Shown one piece after another: positions 10,102 to 20,959 of a stretch of DNA of 64,000 bases. Position 1 is the stretch's first letter. Each line of letters opens with the position of its first letter. The notes under the pieces are model-generated. The model saw only the letters and a program-made list of their open reading frames with translations. It did no database searches and was not told the DNA's origin. Both the position numbers and the translations under genes were made by a program. Source of the stretch: Gonatopus flavifemur (lineage: Eukaryota; Arthropoda; Insecta; Hymenoptera; Dryinidae); contig JAFFJZ010000007.1 in the NCBI GenBank assembly GCA_018340375.1, forward strand, positions 21,736,001-21,800,000, in the 5' to 3' direction.

Positions 10102-10820
10102 AAATGTCTTGTGAAGATAGCACCGCCATTGCAGAGAAAGATACGCATTCGAAATCAATTCAGCTCTCAGACCTCCAACGATCTAAATTGTACAATTTAA
10201 AGCGGCATTTTTTACAACTTTGACTCACGCGTCCTATACGTGTGAAAGGAAGGGAAGTGTCCAAAAACAATTGAATACGAAGACAAGTTCGATTATATTG
10301 ACTATAATTTCTTGGTTAAATCAATCAAATTGTTGGTCGCTGTGATTAAGAATATTCAGTTGAGATCTCTTAGTTACAGTCACTATAAGAATTTCTTTCA
10401 GTGCAGCAATTGTGCTAATTCAGCAAAGCAGATTTTTAAAGCTCACTTTTCCAACAAGAATTTCACTCTGCGTGCACGAGGCCCTTGTGAGGAACTTTTA
10501 AGGCCTAGTAACGCTTTTTAATACGCCAGTGAATCACTAGAGTGATTACTATTGAAGTTTTCAGCAATTGCTGGCATCACAGAGTCATTAAAAAATCTTT
10601 ATTGGAAGCGTTGTGTTACCAAGGATCTGATGAAATGCTATAAAAAGTAGTCACAGAGAAAAAATAGTCGAAATAGTTACCCGATTTTCAAATAATCCAA
10701 ACAGGAACAACCACCCATGAGTTTGTTACTCGTATATTCCCACGGACTTGAGAATTGAGAATTTCATCCGTCGTTTGAGCCGTACATGTACTGTACTTCT
10801 GCGTGACGTGATTCACCTGA
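10102..10820. other. no gene; scraps of repeat words
   Basis: Bases 10398-10515 contain cagcaattgtgctaattcagc and gaggcccttgtgaggaact, resembling the degraded arrays at 7.5-7.85 kb. The rest shows no recognised feature. Confidence 0.3.
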
Positions 10821-10841
10821 CGAATAATAGTTCCATTGGCT

Positions 10842-10932
10842 GTCCTACCAGAAATTAGCACCGAATCAACGTTGTTTCGAGCTTAGATGCCTCGGAACCA
10901 CGTTGATCCGGTGTTGATTTCTACTAGGGTGT
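10842..10932. repeat. small foldback around aatcaacgttg/ccacgttgatc
   Basis: taccagaaattagcaccgaa and gatcaacgtggttccgaggc-type words pair with ccggtgttgatttctactag at the right end. The hairpin is about 90 bp and non-coding. Confidence 0.5.
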
Positions 10933-12236
10933 ACTTGAATAATCTACCACCCAGTGATCCTTGACAGACTGCTTTTTTTTCCTCGAGTAATTTTTCACCA
11001 CTCAAATATTGGCAATATCATTTATTTTTGTGCATTTTCGTTTGTAATAATATATGTGATTCAACGTACTCCCCATACGTATGCGTAAAAGTTTTGATCC
11101 AAAAGCTTACTGAATATTTCTCTCAAACAACAATCTTTATAAGTTCTTCCATTTCCGTAGTATGATTGCCTAAGTAATTCGTTCGATTTCTCCTTGATCC
11201 TTTTCTTTCAAGACTCACCACCTTGCGCCTTGAAACTTACACGGTCTTGAATGAAATCTGAGAATCGGAACTGATTTTCTTTGTGACCCATGCTCATTCT
11301 CAACTATTCTAAAATAATGTGGAGAACGATCCTGAATTCTGGCACGAACAACGAACCATCACCACCAGTCGGCAGGGAACCACTTCACCACTGCTGATAT
11401 TGTTGGTTGGTGAGAAAAGCTCGAAAGTTATTCGCCTCACAGTGCAAACTAATAACGACGTTTAAAAGCTCTAATATTTCCTGCCGCAGTCCTTGCTATC
11501 ATGGTTCGTGGAGTGGAGGAAAAAAGCGAGGTGGGGCAAGGACTTCGCACGTGGAAACTTTGGATCTTATATAAGAAAAGTTACCACAGCGCTTCCACTA
11601 GCTTCTCCTATCTTCTGTACACCGAAGCCCTTTATATTCTTCTTCTCCAACATCTCTTTTTATTTTTCTTTCAGATTTTCCTTTTTTACTCCTGGTCGGA
11701 TTTTCTTTTCCCGGTACAATTCTCTTTCCATTTCCCGCTTTTCTAAAAAAATATCGCTCTGTCGTTCTCTATATACAATCCTGAATTTGAACATGAGTAG
11801 ATTCAAATCATAAAATGCATAGTACTTGTTAGAAAAAGTGATGTAGCTTCTCAATTTCTTCTTTCATATTGCAATACGTATGTACCTTGTTATCAATCAA
11901 CGAATGAACTTGAGAATTTGTCTCCATTTCTTGGTATTGAAAATTGATGGAATAAAAATCGCATGCCCACAAAATTCTTCTTGACTTATACAATCTTATC
12001 TCCATGATGAGATTGGGAGAAAATAAAACGTGTACTTGATAGTAACTGAATGATCAATGGACAAAGTTCCTCTGAATTGCACTTTGTGTGCTTAAATTGC
12101 ACCATGTACGCTTAACACGCCTATGCATGCTTTCAGATTATTTTGAGTGCTGGGAAACGTATCCAATCAAACGGTAGGATATCTCATCACTCAGATTCAC
12201 TACTGTAAAATTTCGTACTTACAGTTTTACTTGCCG
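10933..12236. other. no recognised gene or repeat
   Basis: AT-rich DNA. Frames at 11493-11813 and 11501-11746 overlap in different registers and have no domain; the first begins beside a CpG-containing stretch (11340-11560) that could belong to an exon, but I cannot support one. Confidence 0.3.
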
Positions 12237-12944
12237 TATCCCGACTCGAAATTATCATATGGTCAACCTGACATATCGTGAGGACCTAACAAGGTCATGC
12301 GAAATACGGTATATCTGCTGAAATCCTAATCAGGATCGGACGTGGATGCTCCATGTAGGGATAAGTCCATTTGATCCTAATTAGGTTTCCCTTAAATTAT
12401 CCTAGGAGGTTGAAAAAGGTTTTCCTCGCTGTGATCTCATCAAGAGCTTGTTAGGTTATCCTGAGATTATGAACATATATGTTTATAAAGTATAGTTTAA
12501 TAAAGTGCATGCAAAAATGTCTTAATTTTAGATTGTATACTCATTGGTGAAATAAATTTCCTCTAACTTAGGAAAATATTACTAAATAAATGTTGACTGT
12601 GCATAAGTTAGATCTCTCCATGCCAAATACAACATTTTTGGGTTGTGAATTTCCTGTTCATATCCTAATTCAAATTTATTCTGGAGGTTTTGGTATAGGA
12701 TTCCGCATCAAATCCTTATTAGTCTTGCCTCATAAGGTCCTCATATTAGTAAAGCGTGACATGACTTGTCAGGTCCTGACGAGGTTGCCTCAGGGCCGGC
12801 GTCAGGACAGGGCGACCAAGGCGACTGCCCGGGGCGGCGAACTTGGGGGGCGTCAGAGTCTAAAACAGATTTTTTATTCTGATCTCGAATTGATCTCACA
12901 CTTTTTAGCACAAGACATTTTCACTGAGTCGATCATTATTCATT

Positions 12945-13174
12945 TGATAGGACATACATTACGACATGATAGTTTATTGGAAACAATATTGGAAGGGGAA
13001 ATGAATGGTAAAACTTGTAAAGGTAGACCTAGATTAAGTTATATGATATAAATTATACAAGACAAGAGCTGTCGTAGATATGTAGGAATTGAATGTTTGG
13101 CGGGTAATAGACAGGATTGGAGGATTTCATCAAACCAGTTATGAGACTGATTACTCCATGATGATGATGATGAT
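12945..13174 (+). pseudogene. RTE LINE 3' end, severely 5'-truncated
   Basis: About 230 bp closely matching the last part of the RTE at 657-900, on the opposite strand. The decoded text reads GHTLRHDSLLETILEGEMNG and then KGRPRLSYM, against GHTLRHESLLKTILGGKMNG in the longer copy. It ends in the same (ATG)n tail at 13157-13173. It sits inside the hAT transposon, so it inserted after it. The word attcat flanks both sides, a possible short target duplication. Confidence 0.9.
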
Positions 13175-13209
13175 TCATAGGGAGAAGCAAGGAAAGTTCA
13201 ACCCTTTTA

Positions 13210-13356
13210 CAGGGATGGGCACTTTTGTACTCCCGGAATACTTATACTGGGAGTACTTTTTTTTTGACCTCATATGAAGGCATAAAGACATTTCACACAA
13301 GAAAAAAAAGTACTCCCAGTAAAAGTATTCCGGGAGTACAAAAGTGCCCATCCCTG
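13210..13356. mobile_element. hAT MITE nested in the hAT transposon, 8-bp duplication
   Basis: A 147-bp near-perfect palindrome. The ends are cagggatgggcacttttgta and its inverse; the arms repeat gtactcccggaatac and actgggagtact. The flanking ccctttta occurs at 13202-13209 and 13357-13364, an exact 8-bp duplication. It is non-coding, so it must be moved by a hAT transposase from elsewhere. Confidence 0.93.
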
Positions 13357-13791
13357 CCCTTTTATTAGTTCAATCAGGGTGTTTGAATCTGGAATTTTGT
13401 CGTTTGTTTTATTGGTTCTTCTCTTCAAACAAACCACGTAATTGACCCATTCCGTTAAAGTTCCATAACCGCTGGACACCCTGGCTCAATAAAACGTGAT
13501 TTGGAATAAAATGGGAGAAAATATTTTTCTGTTAAAGATTCTTTCCATAATACAAATTACAAGGGGGCATTTGCATGATTATTTCCGCTTGGATCTTCAT
13601 TGTAGGGAATTCTCATTAAAGTGTATGTTATATCATGGTTCAGTTCAAGTTAGGCCTGTAGTTAGGATTTCAGTAGAAAAATTTCAAAATTCCATCAATG
13701 TTTTTTCAACTTATTCCCGTTTGAGCTTCAAAGCAGGAAACATTTTATCACTTAGTTTGCGAGATATTTGGAGTTGCATTCAACATGATAT

Positions 13792-13900
13792 CCCACACAA
13801 CACTTCAGTTGAGAAAGAGTTCATAATGAATCAATTTGGAACTATGAGAATTGAAAATAAATGCATCAAAAACTCTTTCTGAACTGTGGTATTGTGTGGT
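13792..13900. mobile_element. CCCACACAACA-ended foldback
   Basis: The left end cccacacaacacttcagttg pairs with the right end gaactgtggtattgtgtggt; gagaaagagttc pairs with aactctttctg just inside. The left 19 bp is nearly identical to the left end of the element at 23.36 kb, whose interior is otherwise different. It is nested in the hAT transposon. Confidence 0.7.
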
Positions 13901-14421
13901 TTATGTTTTTCTATGATATATTTCAAATATAACTATAAATATGTCAGTAACTAAACAGTGGAATGTTTTCTGCTTTGAGCCTCAGAATAGAAATATTTAG
14001 TAGAGCAATTTACGAACTTCTAACCTCCAAACAGTAATATCGGTCTCACATACTGTTAGACCGGGGTTTACGGTTAACGTGATTTTGAGAGATGTTACCG
14101 TTTAAGGGTCAAAACAGAACGTTTTTGAAACTTCTTATGAATTGATTAGTTCAAAAAAATTTGGAGACAATTCCATTCGAGTTCTCGAAAAAACAATGCT
14201 TTGGGTGGCTGGGAAATTTATTGTCTTCATCCTTATTATTTCCAATGAGCACCAACTGAAAATTACACGAAGTGTTGAAATTGAATTTCACAAGAATTAT
14301 AATAATTATTTCAAAGCGATCATCCGCCACATGAGGGGAAAGTTAACGAGTGAATTCCAAATTTTGATATTCTTAAGAAAACTACGAGCATTTTTTTATA
14401 TCACGATTACTTTGATGACTA

Positions 14422-14895
14422 TTGAATCATAGTAATTATTTTGATTTCCTGTATGATGTGGGCACTATCAAAGAAATGTCAACTGAGGCATTAACAGCAA
14501 AATGCGAAAAACTTTCCCACATCTTGACGAAGGACTCGGTGAGTGATATCAGTGCAGCAGAACTTCGAGATGTATTGAAAGTAGTTTCTACGCTTATGCA
14601 GCCTAAGAGTAGTCCCATCGATACTCTTCAATTCATTACGCGGCACAATTTCGCTCCAAATGCAGCCATAGCTTTGAGGATTTTGCTGACTCTTCCTATG
14701 ACGGTAGCGAGTGCAGAAAGAAGTTTCTCAAAATTGAAATTGGTGAAAACGTCCTTGCGCTCCACGATATCTCAAAGCCGTTTGAATGGACTAGCAATCA
14801 TTTCAATAGAGCACAAACTGGCAGAAGACTTGGACTTAACTGAAGTTTTGAAAGACTTCGCCAGTGCAAAAGCAAAAAGAATTTTTTTTGTATAA
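14422..14895 (+). pseudogene. hAT transposase C-terminal fragment (dimerisation domain)
   Basis: A 157-codon open frame ending at 14895 encodes the C-terminal hAT dimerisation region. The hallmark reads ALRILLTLPMTVASAERSFS at about residues 90-110, followed by KLKLVKTSLRSTISQSRLNG and LAIISIEHKLAEDLD. Relatives are annotated as zinc finger MYM-type 1-like or 52 kDa repressor-like proteins, which derive from hAT transposases. No ATG opens the frame, and the N-terminal zinc finger and most of the catalytic core are missing upstream, where MITE and LINE insertions occupy the space. The right terminal repeat lies 180 bp downstream, which fits the gene orientation. The gene is dead. Confidence 0.9.
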
Positions 14896-15152
14896 AAAAG
14901 TTGTTAATAAACCAACTAATCACAACCGATATTCATAGCATCTTCAGAATTTCATTTCAACACGACGATGCGACGTATGTTCGGGACCTTTTTTTTTGGT
15001 CGGTCAAGTACTCCCCGATGCAGGGGCGGCGGGACTTGCTCTCGCCCGGGGCAGCGGATTCCCTGGCGCCGGCGCTGGGTTGCCTTACCAGGACCTGGGC
15101 TAGATCAAACTTGACCTGATCTGGTCCATGGGGTAAATTTCTAGTCGGGATA

Positions 15153-15966
15153 AAGGAATATATACTCAAAGTTTCATCAGCATAGGAAATCAACCAAAAA
15201 TCAGACGAATTCACAGAATTTGCTGTAACTAATGTAAAACACACACGAGCAAATCAAAACTCAGTGACATGATTGGATTGAAGTTCAAGTTCATGTTTTA
15301 CTTGCGTAAAGGATTGTGCGCGTTCCCGTGTTTTACCGATACGCTATTGATGCAATTTAAACAATGGTGCAAATTAGGCGCACTTCCCCTATTCTTATTC
15401 ACAAGAAATAATGATTTGTTTCCAATAATAAATTCCGTGACCAAATTCCTCGTTAATGATCTCTGATACATGAATGTAATCTTTTATTGTAGTTGAGAGA
15501 AGAAAATTAGCTCCAAATCAAGATATCTGCTTGCCATTTTTTGGTGAGAGTGAATGAAAAAAAAGACACTGTCCTGAGGTTTTGTACGGAATGGATCACA
15601 ACCTAGGGATAGATGTTCGGTGCTTAAATTCCAGTTCAAGCTGAAAGGATATAGCTTCCATCTCTCTCTTTCTCTCTCTCTGCTCTGTCAGTTTCAACCA
15701 CACTGACAGAAAAACGCTATGAACGCAAGAACTACACTCGTATGGGTAAGGATTCACGGTTGCTGTGACGCGCAATACAGTTATGAACGAAAGATGGTAA
15801 TAATATGAATTTAATTGTCATAATCAGATAATTTTTGTGAGTGTGATATGATATTGTTATAAAATTAGAGTTTTCTCTCCATGCATATGCAGCATCATGA
15901 CAAAGAATAAAATAATCCTGAAATAGGAGAACATTGACTTTGGATTCCTGCTTAAAGGATCTCATG
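15153..15966. other. no gene; TC-rich microsatellite
   Basis: No supported gene. A (TC)n tract lies at about 15660-15686 (tctctctctttctctctctc). Confidence 0.4.
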
Positions 15967-16074
15967 GAACTGATTGATTCTCATTGATTCCGATGCACAA
16001 AATCGATTCAAATCAATTGGAAATTAATTCTTAATGGGTTTTATGCATCGGAATCAATGAGGATCAATCGGTTC
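15967..16074. repeat. foldback of GATTGATT words
   Basis: gaactgattgattctcattg followed by attccgatgca pairs with tgcatcggaatcaatgagga and tcaatcggttc. The spacer is about 45 bp. It is non-coding. Confidence 0.7.
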
Positions 16075-16149
16075 AATCAGATTATTTAAGCAGGGATATC
16101 AATTAGTGATGTCGATTCTAGAACAAAATTTATGGATTCTGATGAAATG

Positions 16150-17034
16150 CAGGGTATCCCAGAAATTCATCATTCGCATTTCTGTAGCATATTCTGCAGT
16201 CAAAATGCAATAATTTCCCGTTTGAACAAATTTTGTTTTCAATCATTGAGCAAATCATTCAAAATTACTATGTCCTACATACTTGAGCTTGACACCATTC
16301 GCTAAATTGAAAGACGGTGGACCTCTGGAAAAAACTTGAACTATTCTATCATTGTTCGTTTTGGAGTTGTAATAATTTGAAGTTGTTGAAGGTCTGATTG
16401 GCTGGAGGTCCAAAAATTTCAAATCGCTACAGCTGTGGAATAAACAATGATAGAATAGTTTCATTTTTTTCTCAGAGATAGCGTCAGATTCAAGTATGTA
16501 GAACACAACAAGGAGAGAAAAAATTTGCTGACGCAGCAAATCGAGGTAATTATATATAGAATAGCAAAATTTTTTGCTGACCTAGCTAAAAATTTGCTAT
16601 AACAGCAATCGTGTTAGCTACGTCAGCAATTTTTCAGCTGTGGCAGCAAAAAATGTTTGCTCCGCCAGCAAATTTTCAGTATTATATCCAGAATAGCGAA
16701 CAAATTTTTCTGGGATATCAAACATTTTTTGCTGCCACAGCTAGAAATTCGCGGTCGCGGCTAACAAGATTGCTGGTACAGCAAATAGTTTGCTGTCACA
16801 GCAAAAATTTTGCTGCTCTGGCAAAAGGAACCCAGCAAAATTAGATTTCGCTGCCACAGCGAATTCCTTTTTCTCCGTGAATGCTTTCGAGTTATTTGGA
16901 TTTTTAGAAAAATATAAAAATGTTCATATCTCAAAAACTAAGCCTGGAAAAAATTGTCTTCAAACGGAAAATTATTGCATTTTGACTGCAGAATATGCCA
17001 CAGAAATGCGAATGATAAATTCTGGGACACCCTG
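16150..17034. mobile_element. CAGGGT(A/G)TCCCAGAA-ended element with nested foldbacks
   Basis: The ends cagggtatcccagaaattca and its inverse (aattctgggacaccctg) bound 885 bp. The arms agree over roughly 90 bp: catttctgtagcatattctg near 16180 and its complement near 16995. Between them lie another foldback (16270-16505: aactattctatcattgtt and its complement, ggacctc/gaggtcc) and the complete AGCAAA/TTTGCT element at 16509-16879. A similar, decayed end pair occurs at 62.59-62.81 kb. Confidence 0.75.
16509..16879. mobile_element. AGCAAA/TTTGCT word-array element, copy 1
   Basis: 371 bp, with ends caaggagagaaaaaatttgc and ttttctccgtg. It is flanked by AA at 16507-16508 and 16880-16881. The interior is a chain of tttgctg/cagcaaa and agctg/cagct words with two near-copies of a spacer like tattatata(t)agaatagc. 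Sequence and length match the copies at 19.4 and 35.9 kb. Confidence 0.85.
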
Positions 17035-17648
17035 TATAGATGAATATTCAAGTATTTTGAAGAACATTCAAAATCCCTAATATTGACAAAACGAATGGAT
17101 AACAAATGATGAAGCAAAGCTATCTCATTTCAGAATGAAAATCTACGTGATTCCAGCACCTGGAACAGTGATGGAGATGTTTCATAGGCCTGGGGGTTTA
17201 TTGTGACCCAATGTGACTTTATATAAAATTTCTATCAAGTATCTATAAATTTGTATAAAATATCGATTCAAACTTGATGCAAATTTTATTTCGAATCACA
17301 TCGAGTACATATCACGTATTGAATTTTCATCAATATTATTGTGAAGAATATTCTACAAAGACTAGTTGGTTTTCTTATAAAACCGAATCGATCCGATTGA
17401 AGAGTCCCCGTCATTAACACGAAGTAAACGAAGGAGAGTTGTTTTTTGTATATCAGTACATAAATTACTTCGCTCTCATTCTACAATAAGAAACAGATTT
17501 CAAGTTTCTAAGCAGCCATTAATCGACGTTCGGAATATTCACCGCATACAAATGTATATGGTATTGGTGATCAGAAGAAATAATTCTTTAACCAGGGACG
17601 TTAATTCTAAAAAAGAATTGATCGTTTTTGCTTCTACAAAAAGTATCT
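17035..17648. other. no gene recognised
   Basis: AT-rich. Bases 17220-17300 contain tctataaatttgtataaaat and cgattcaaac words that recur loosely near 18.05, 20.58, 24.36 and 28.25 kb, a dispersed repeat that I could not delimit. Confidence 0.3.
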
Positions 17649-17649
17649 A

Positions 17650-17909
17650 CACTGAGAAAAATGAAATGTGAAAATAACCTCTATTTCGTATATTTTTCAC
17701 CCGTCAAATAATGAAAACTGAAGCCAGCCTCTCAAAAGTGAAAAGTACCTTTTCAGTGTTGAATTTCACCGTACATTCGGTTTGATTCACCAAAAAGATG
17801 GTATTTATCACCTAACTCATGGTAATAATAACCAAAATAATGTCTTTTTCACTGTCAAATACATTACTATATTGAAACATGATTTCTACAATACAGATTT
17901 TTCTCAGTG
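17650..17909. mobile_element. CACTGAGAAAAAT-ended element, TA duplication
   Basis: 260 bp flanked by TA (17648-17649 and 17910-17911). Only the ends are inverted (cactgagaaaaat); the interior carries gtgaaaa/tttcac words. It is non-coding and belongs to the CAC...GTG class. Confidence 0.75.
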
Positions 17910-17989
17910 TACTTTTCATAGGTTCCCACAAGATGTTGAAACATGATATATTATGTACGATAAAGGATCGATGTAAGTATACTGAGAGA

Positions 17990-18126
17990 TAGCGATGGGC
18001 GATATATGACAATATTAGTATTTTGTATACAAACTTTGTCGAATTTCTATTGAATTTTATGAGAGATCGTTGGAAACTTTATACAAATTCTAAAATATCG
18101 ATATCGTCAAATATCGCCCATCACTG
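17990..18126. mobile_element. hAT-like MITE with AG(C/T)GATGGGCGATAT ends
   Basis: A 137-bp element. The left end tagcgatgggcgatatatga mirrors the right end tcaaatatcgcccatcactg. This end sequence (CAGTGATGGGCGATA) is a common hAT MITE form in insects. The flanking 8 bp agrees only in part (ctgagaga and ataagaga), so it is old. Confidence 0.65.
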
Positions 18127-18218
18127 ATAAGAGAAATAAAATGGATCAATTCCACTAAAGGGACCTAATTTTACATTTTTATCATTGTAACTAATAAAAA
18201 ATGTCGCGGTAACTACAC

Positions 18219-18680
18219 AGTAAGAAGTAAAACTCACTCCCAACCTCAATATCGGCTTATTTTAGGATGCAGTTAAAACTACCCATACAAAATTTTTGGG
18301 CTTCACCAATGCTGACAATGAAATATAGCTTGGCGCAATGTTGACAGACAAGGGTTCGCAATCTATAAATCTTTAATGTTGATTCACAATAAATACAATG
18401 TTGCACCGATGTCGGTGTTCGACGGATTTCGTTTGTCAGCCTGCTATTGTGGCACAATTGCGTCAAGCTTGGCTCTTGCTTGGCTCATCCTTGGCCCAAC
18501 ATTGACTAAACGATAGATTCCATTTAACGCCAGGATCATTTAAAATGCGGTTCAATATTGCCCCAAACTTTGGCCTCGTTTCGGTAGAAATTAGCTTTCA
18601 ATGTAGCGCCGATCATTGGTAATAGCATGGCTCAATATTGGCAACCTGTATAATATTTTCGCTACGTGACTAATCAAGTG
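18219..18680. repeat. TTGGC/CAATGTTG word-array
   Basis: Starts cacagtaagaagtaaaactc, like the element at 22955. It then carries repeated words such as ttggcgcaatgttg, cttggctc, aatattggc and gttgcaccgatgtcggtg in both orientations. A similar array lies at 19080-19320 and another at 54.05-54.95 kb. It is non-coding. Confidence 0.5.
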
Positions 18681-18779
18681 TTTCTCGCGAGTGGTGAAAC
18701 GCGTATACGAAGAATATATAAGGCTTAAAGTGAGTCTTTAAAAGAACGGTCGATCGCTCTTTACTATGAGTCACACTAG

Positions 18780-18898
18780 AGGGCTCTCTCACAGCACCAC
18801 AGTCTCAGAAGAATTCTTAAAGAATTCATGAAGAACACAATCAGTTCGAAAAGAATTCTTTATGAATTCTTCTGGGACTATGGTGCTGTGTGGGCTCC
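18780..18898. mobile_element. CCCACACAGCACCA-ended foldback of GAATTCTT words
   Basis: The left end (gggctctctcacagcaccac) mirrors the right end (ggtgctgtgtgggctc). The interior consists of aagaattc/gaattctt repeats in both orientations. It is non-coding, with the same end class as 13.79, 23.36 and 52.39 kb. Confidence 0.65.
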
Positions 18899-19388
18899 TA
18901 CCGCTGAGCTAACATACATTGTGTCTACTTCTCATGGCGAAATTTACCGACAAAAGACGCCGAGTTGTTCACAAACAAATGAAGGGGAAACAATAAGACT
19001 TCAAACAACATATGTCAGAAATTACGAAATGCGCATACTCTTTATATATTTCTGGGTTAAATATTTTTTACTTTGATCATTGGCGCAGCATTGACAAATA
19101 AAATTTCCAATTGTTTGCCAATGATGGTATATTTTATTGCCATTGTTCCACCGATGATGGAACTTCATTGGAAAAACACTTAGGTAAATCGTAAAATGAT
19201 GTTATCATTCCAGGTTTGCGCCATGCTTGGTTGCCAAGCCTCGGCTATACTTTATCTACCTTGCACCATGCTAGCGCCAATTGTAAATTTCTATATGGGT
19301 AGCCCTATTTCAGCTGAAAGTGAGCATCCAAAACAAATGCCGTCACAATGGAAAAGACTGAATTTCAGTCAAGTTTTCAAGTAAGATG

Positions 19389-19758
19389 CACGGAGAAAAA
19401 GGAATTCGCTGTGGCAGCGAAATCTACTTTTGCTGGGTTCCTTTTGCCAGAGCAGCAAATTTTTTGCTGTGACAGCAAACTATTCGCTGTTCCAGCAATC
19501 TTGTTAGCTGCGACAGCGGATTTTTAGCTGTGGCAGCAAAAACTGTTTGCTATCCCAGCAAAATTTGTTTGCTATTCTATATATAATACTGAAAATTTGC
19601 TGGCGGAGCAAACATTTTTTGCTGCCACAGCTAAAAAATTGCTGTCGCAGCTAACACGATTGCTGTTATAGCAAATTTTTAGCTGGGTCAGCAAAAAATT
19701 TTGCTATTCTATATATAATACCTTGATTTGCTGCGTCAGCAAATTTTTTCTCTCCGTG
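19389..19758. mobile_element. AGCAAA/TTTGCT word-array element, copy 2
   Basis: A 370-bp element in reverse orientation to the copies at 16.5 and 35.9 kb. Ends are cacggagaaaaaggaattcg and ttttttctctccgtg. It is flanked by TG on both sides (19387-19388 and 19759-19760). About twenty tttgct/agcaaa words form a chain of local hairpins. Identity with the 35.9-kb copy is high over the whole length. Confidence 0.9.
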
Positions 19759-19917
19759 TGCAGCCACTCTCAGGCAGACTTCTTACAGTGTACAAAGAAC
19801 AGTTTTATTCACTATGAAAAGTTATTGGGTCTTTTCGATATTTTTTGTCAGTAGGTAACAGTGACTTGTCATTCCTCTCAATGTAAATTAGTCGATAAGG
19901 ATTGTGAAATAATAATA

Positions 19918-20390
19918 CACTGTGAAAAATATTCAGGATTTTCCCATATCTATTTCAAGGAAATTTCCTATACTTGTACGGGAAAAGCGAATTCCCGTGC
20001 ACGTATAGGAATTTTCACATAAAAATATAATGATATTACTGTTCTTATGAGGTTTTTACTATAAATTCATAGGATTTTTCTCAAAATTTACAGGAAATTT
20101 CCTATCCATGTATTTGGTAATTAATCCGGAGAAAAATGATGTAGTAAAATAGTATTATTTCGTCAAATGTTGTCACAATTACCTGACGGTTTCAGAGGCT
20201 TTCTTACAGAATATAGTAAAAATGATTGCACCCGAGTGGAAAAATGTTCAAAATTATATATATTTTTTATATAATTCAATATAATTTGTATATAATTCAG
20301 ATATAATTCGATATAAATTTTATACAATGTTGAAAATTTTTCCACTCGGGTACATGCATGTGAAATTTCCCATAAAATTTTCTTACAGTG
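19918..20390. mobile_element. CACTGTGAAAA-ended element with nested MITE
   Basis: Begins cactgtgaaaaatattcagg and ends tcttacagtg. Internal words aatttcctata and tataggaatttt are inverted. Its left part is nearly repeated at 23.20-23.36 kb. It contains the nested MITE at 20231-20352. The left flank is TA but the right flank is CA, so the duplication has decayed or the end is slightly misplaced. Confidence 0.6.
20231..20352. mobile_element. MITE with ACCCGAGTGGAAAAAT ends
   Basis: acccgagtggaaaaatgttc at the left mirrors aaatttttccactcgggt at the right. The core is atataattc/gaattatat-like AT-rich words. About 120 bp, non-coding, superfamily unknown. Confidence 0.75.
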
Positions 20391-20959
20391 CACGTACCAT
20401 TCGACATCGGATAGAACGCGGTTGATAATATTTATTTTGTTTCAATAAGCATTGATTTCATTTCAGTCGAGGAACATGACCATCTAAATTCAGAATACCT
20501 CATTGATTATAGTGTCTGTTGTCAAACCAGGTCAATTCTTTTGTATAGAAGCAGTGTCTAATCTTCATAGATATTTCTATAAAATATCGATAAAAATTCG
20601 ATATATTATCTATTAAAGAAATCAACCCAATCTGGATTTCGTTTGATATCACTTATTCTTGAATTGGGGAAGTAAAATTAAACCTGTATCTATAAAATTT
20701 TTCTGATGCATGAAGAATTGATGCACGAGACTGGAAAAAATTTCGAATTTTATGAAAGAATTGCATCGAATTCATTTCACCGAGTGAGCAGAATCACAGA
20801 ACTGTAAAATATAATAACTCTCAAGAAAATAATTGGATTTTTCCAACCCTACTTACGATAATTTTGAACATGCGTATCTGTTGAGGGTATACAACTATTC
20901 GCAAGGTCCTGCGATCGTCCGATAAGATGATCCGAGAATACACGTGTTCAAGGAAAAAG

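Larger units (their letters stand above)
12791..15077 (+). mobile_element. hAT transposon with exact 8-bp duplication
   Basis: A 2,287-bp element with terminal inverted repeats cagggccggcgtcagg (left) and, read inward from the right, cagcgccggcgccagg (2 mismatches in 16). The flanking 8 bp, ggttgcct, occurs at 12783-12790 and 15078-15085. A related copy of the target at about 59.03 kb has the same word only once (aggcaacc, 59032-59039), an empty site. The element contains the end of a hAT transposase gene plus three later insertions. It is internally deleted and not autonomous. Confidence 0.93.
12237..15152. mobile_element. CCCGACT-ended foldback family, copy 1, carrying nested insertions
   Basis: The left end tatcccgactcgaaatt and the right end aatttctagtcgggata are inverted. 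Without the hAT insertion the core is about 0.62 kb, rich in aggtcctga/tcaggacct-type words. A second copy in opposite orientation spans about 58.97-61.89 kb, and both ends and the inner sequence agree: tttcctcgctgtgatctcat near 12422 against a close complement near 61700; attgtatactcattggtg near 12533 against its complement near 61595. It is non-coding; the superfamily is unknown. Confidence 0.8.

Noticed and set aside
12590..13051. 153-codon plus-strand frame
   Set aside because: It runs across the CCCGACT element, the hAT terminal repeat and the RTE 3' end; only its last third (RTE) has any protein history. A chance chimera.
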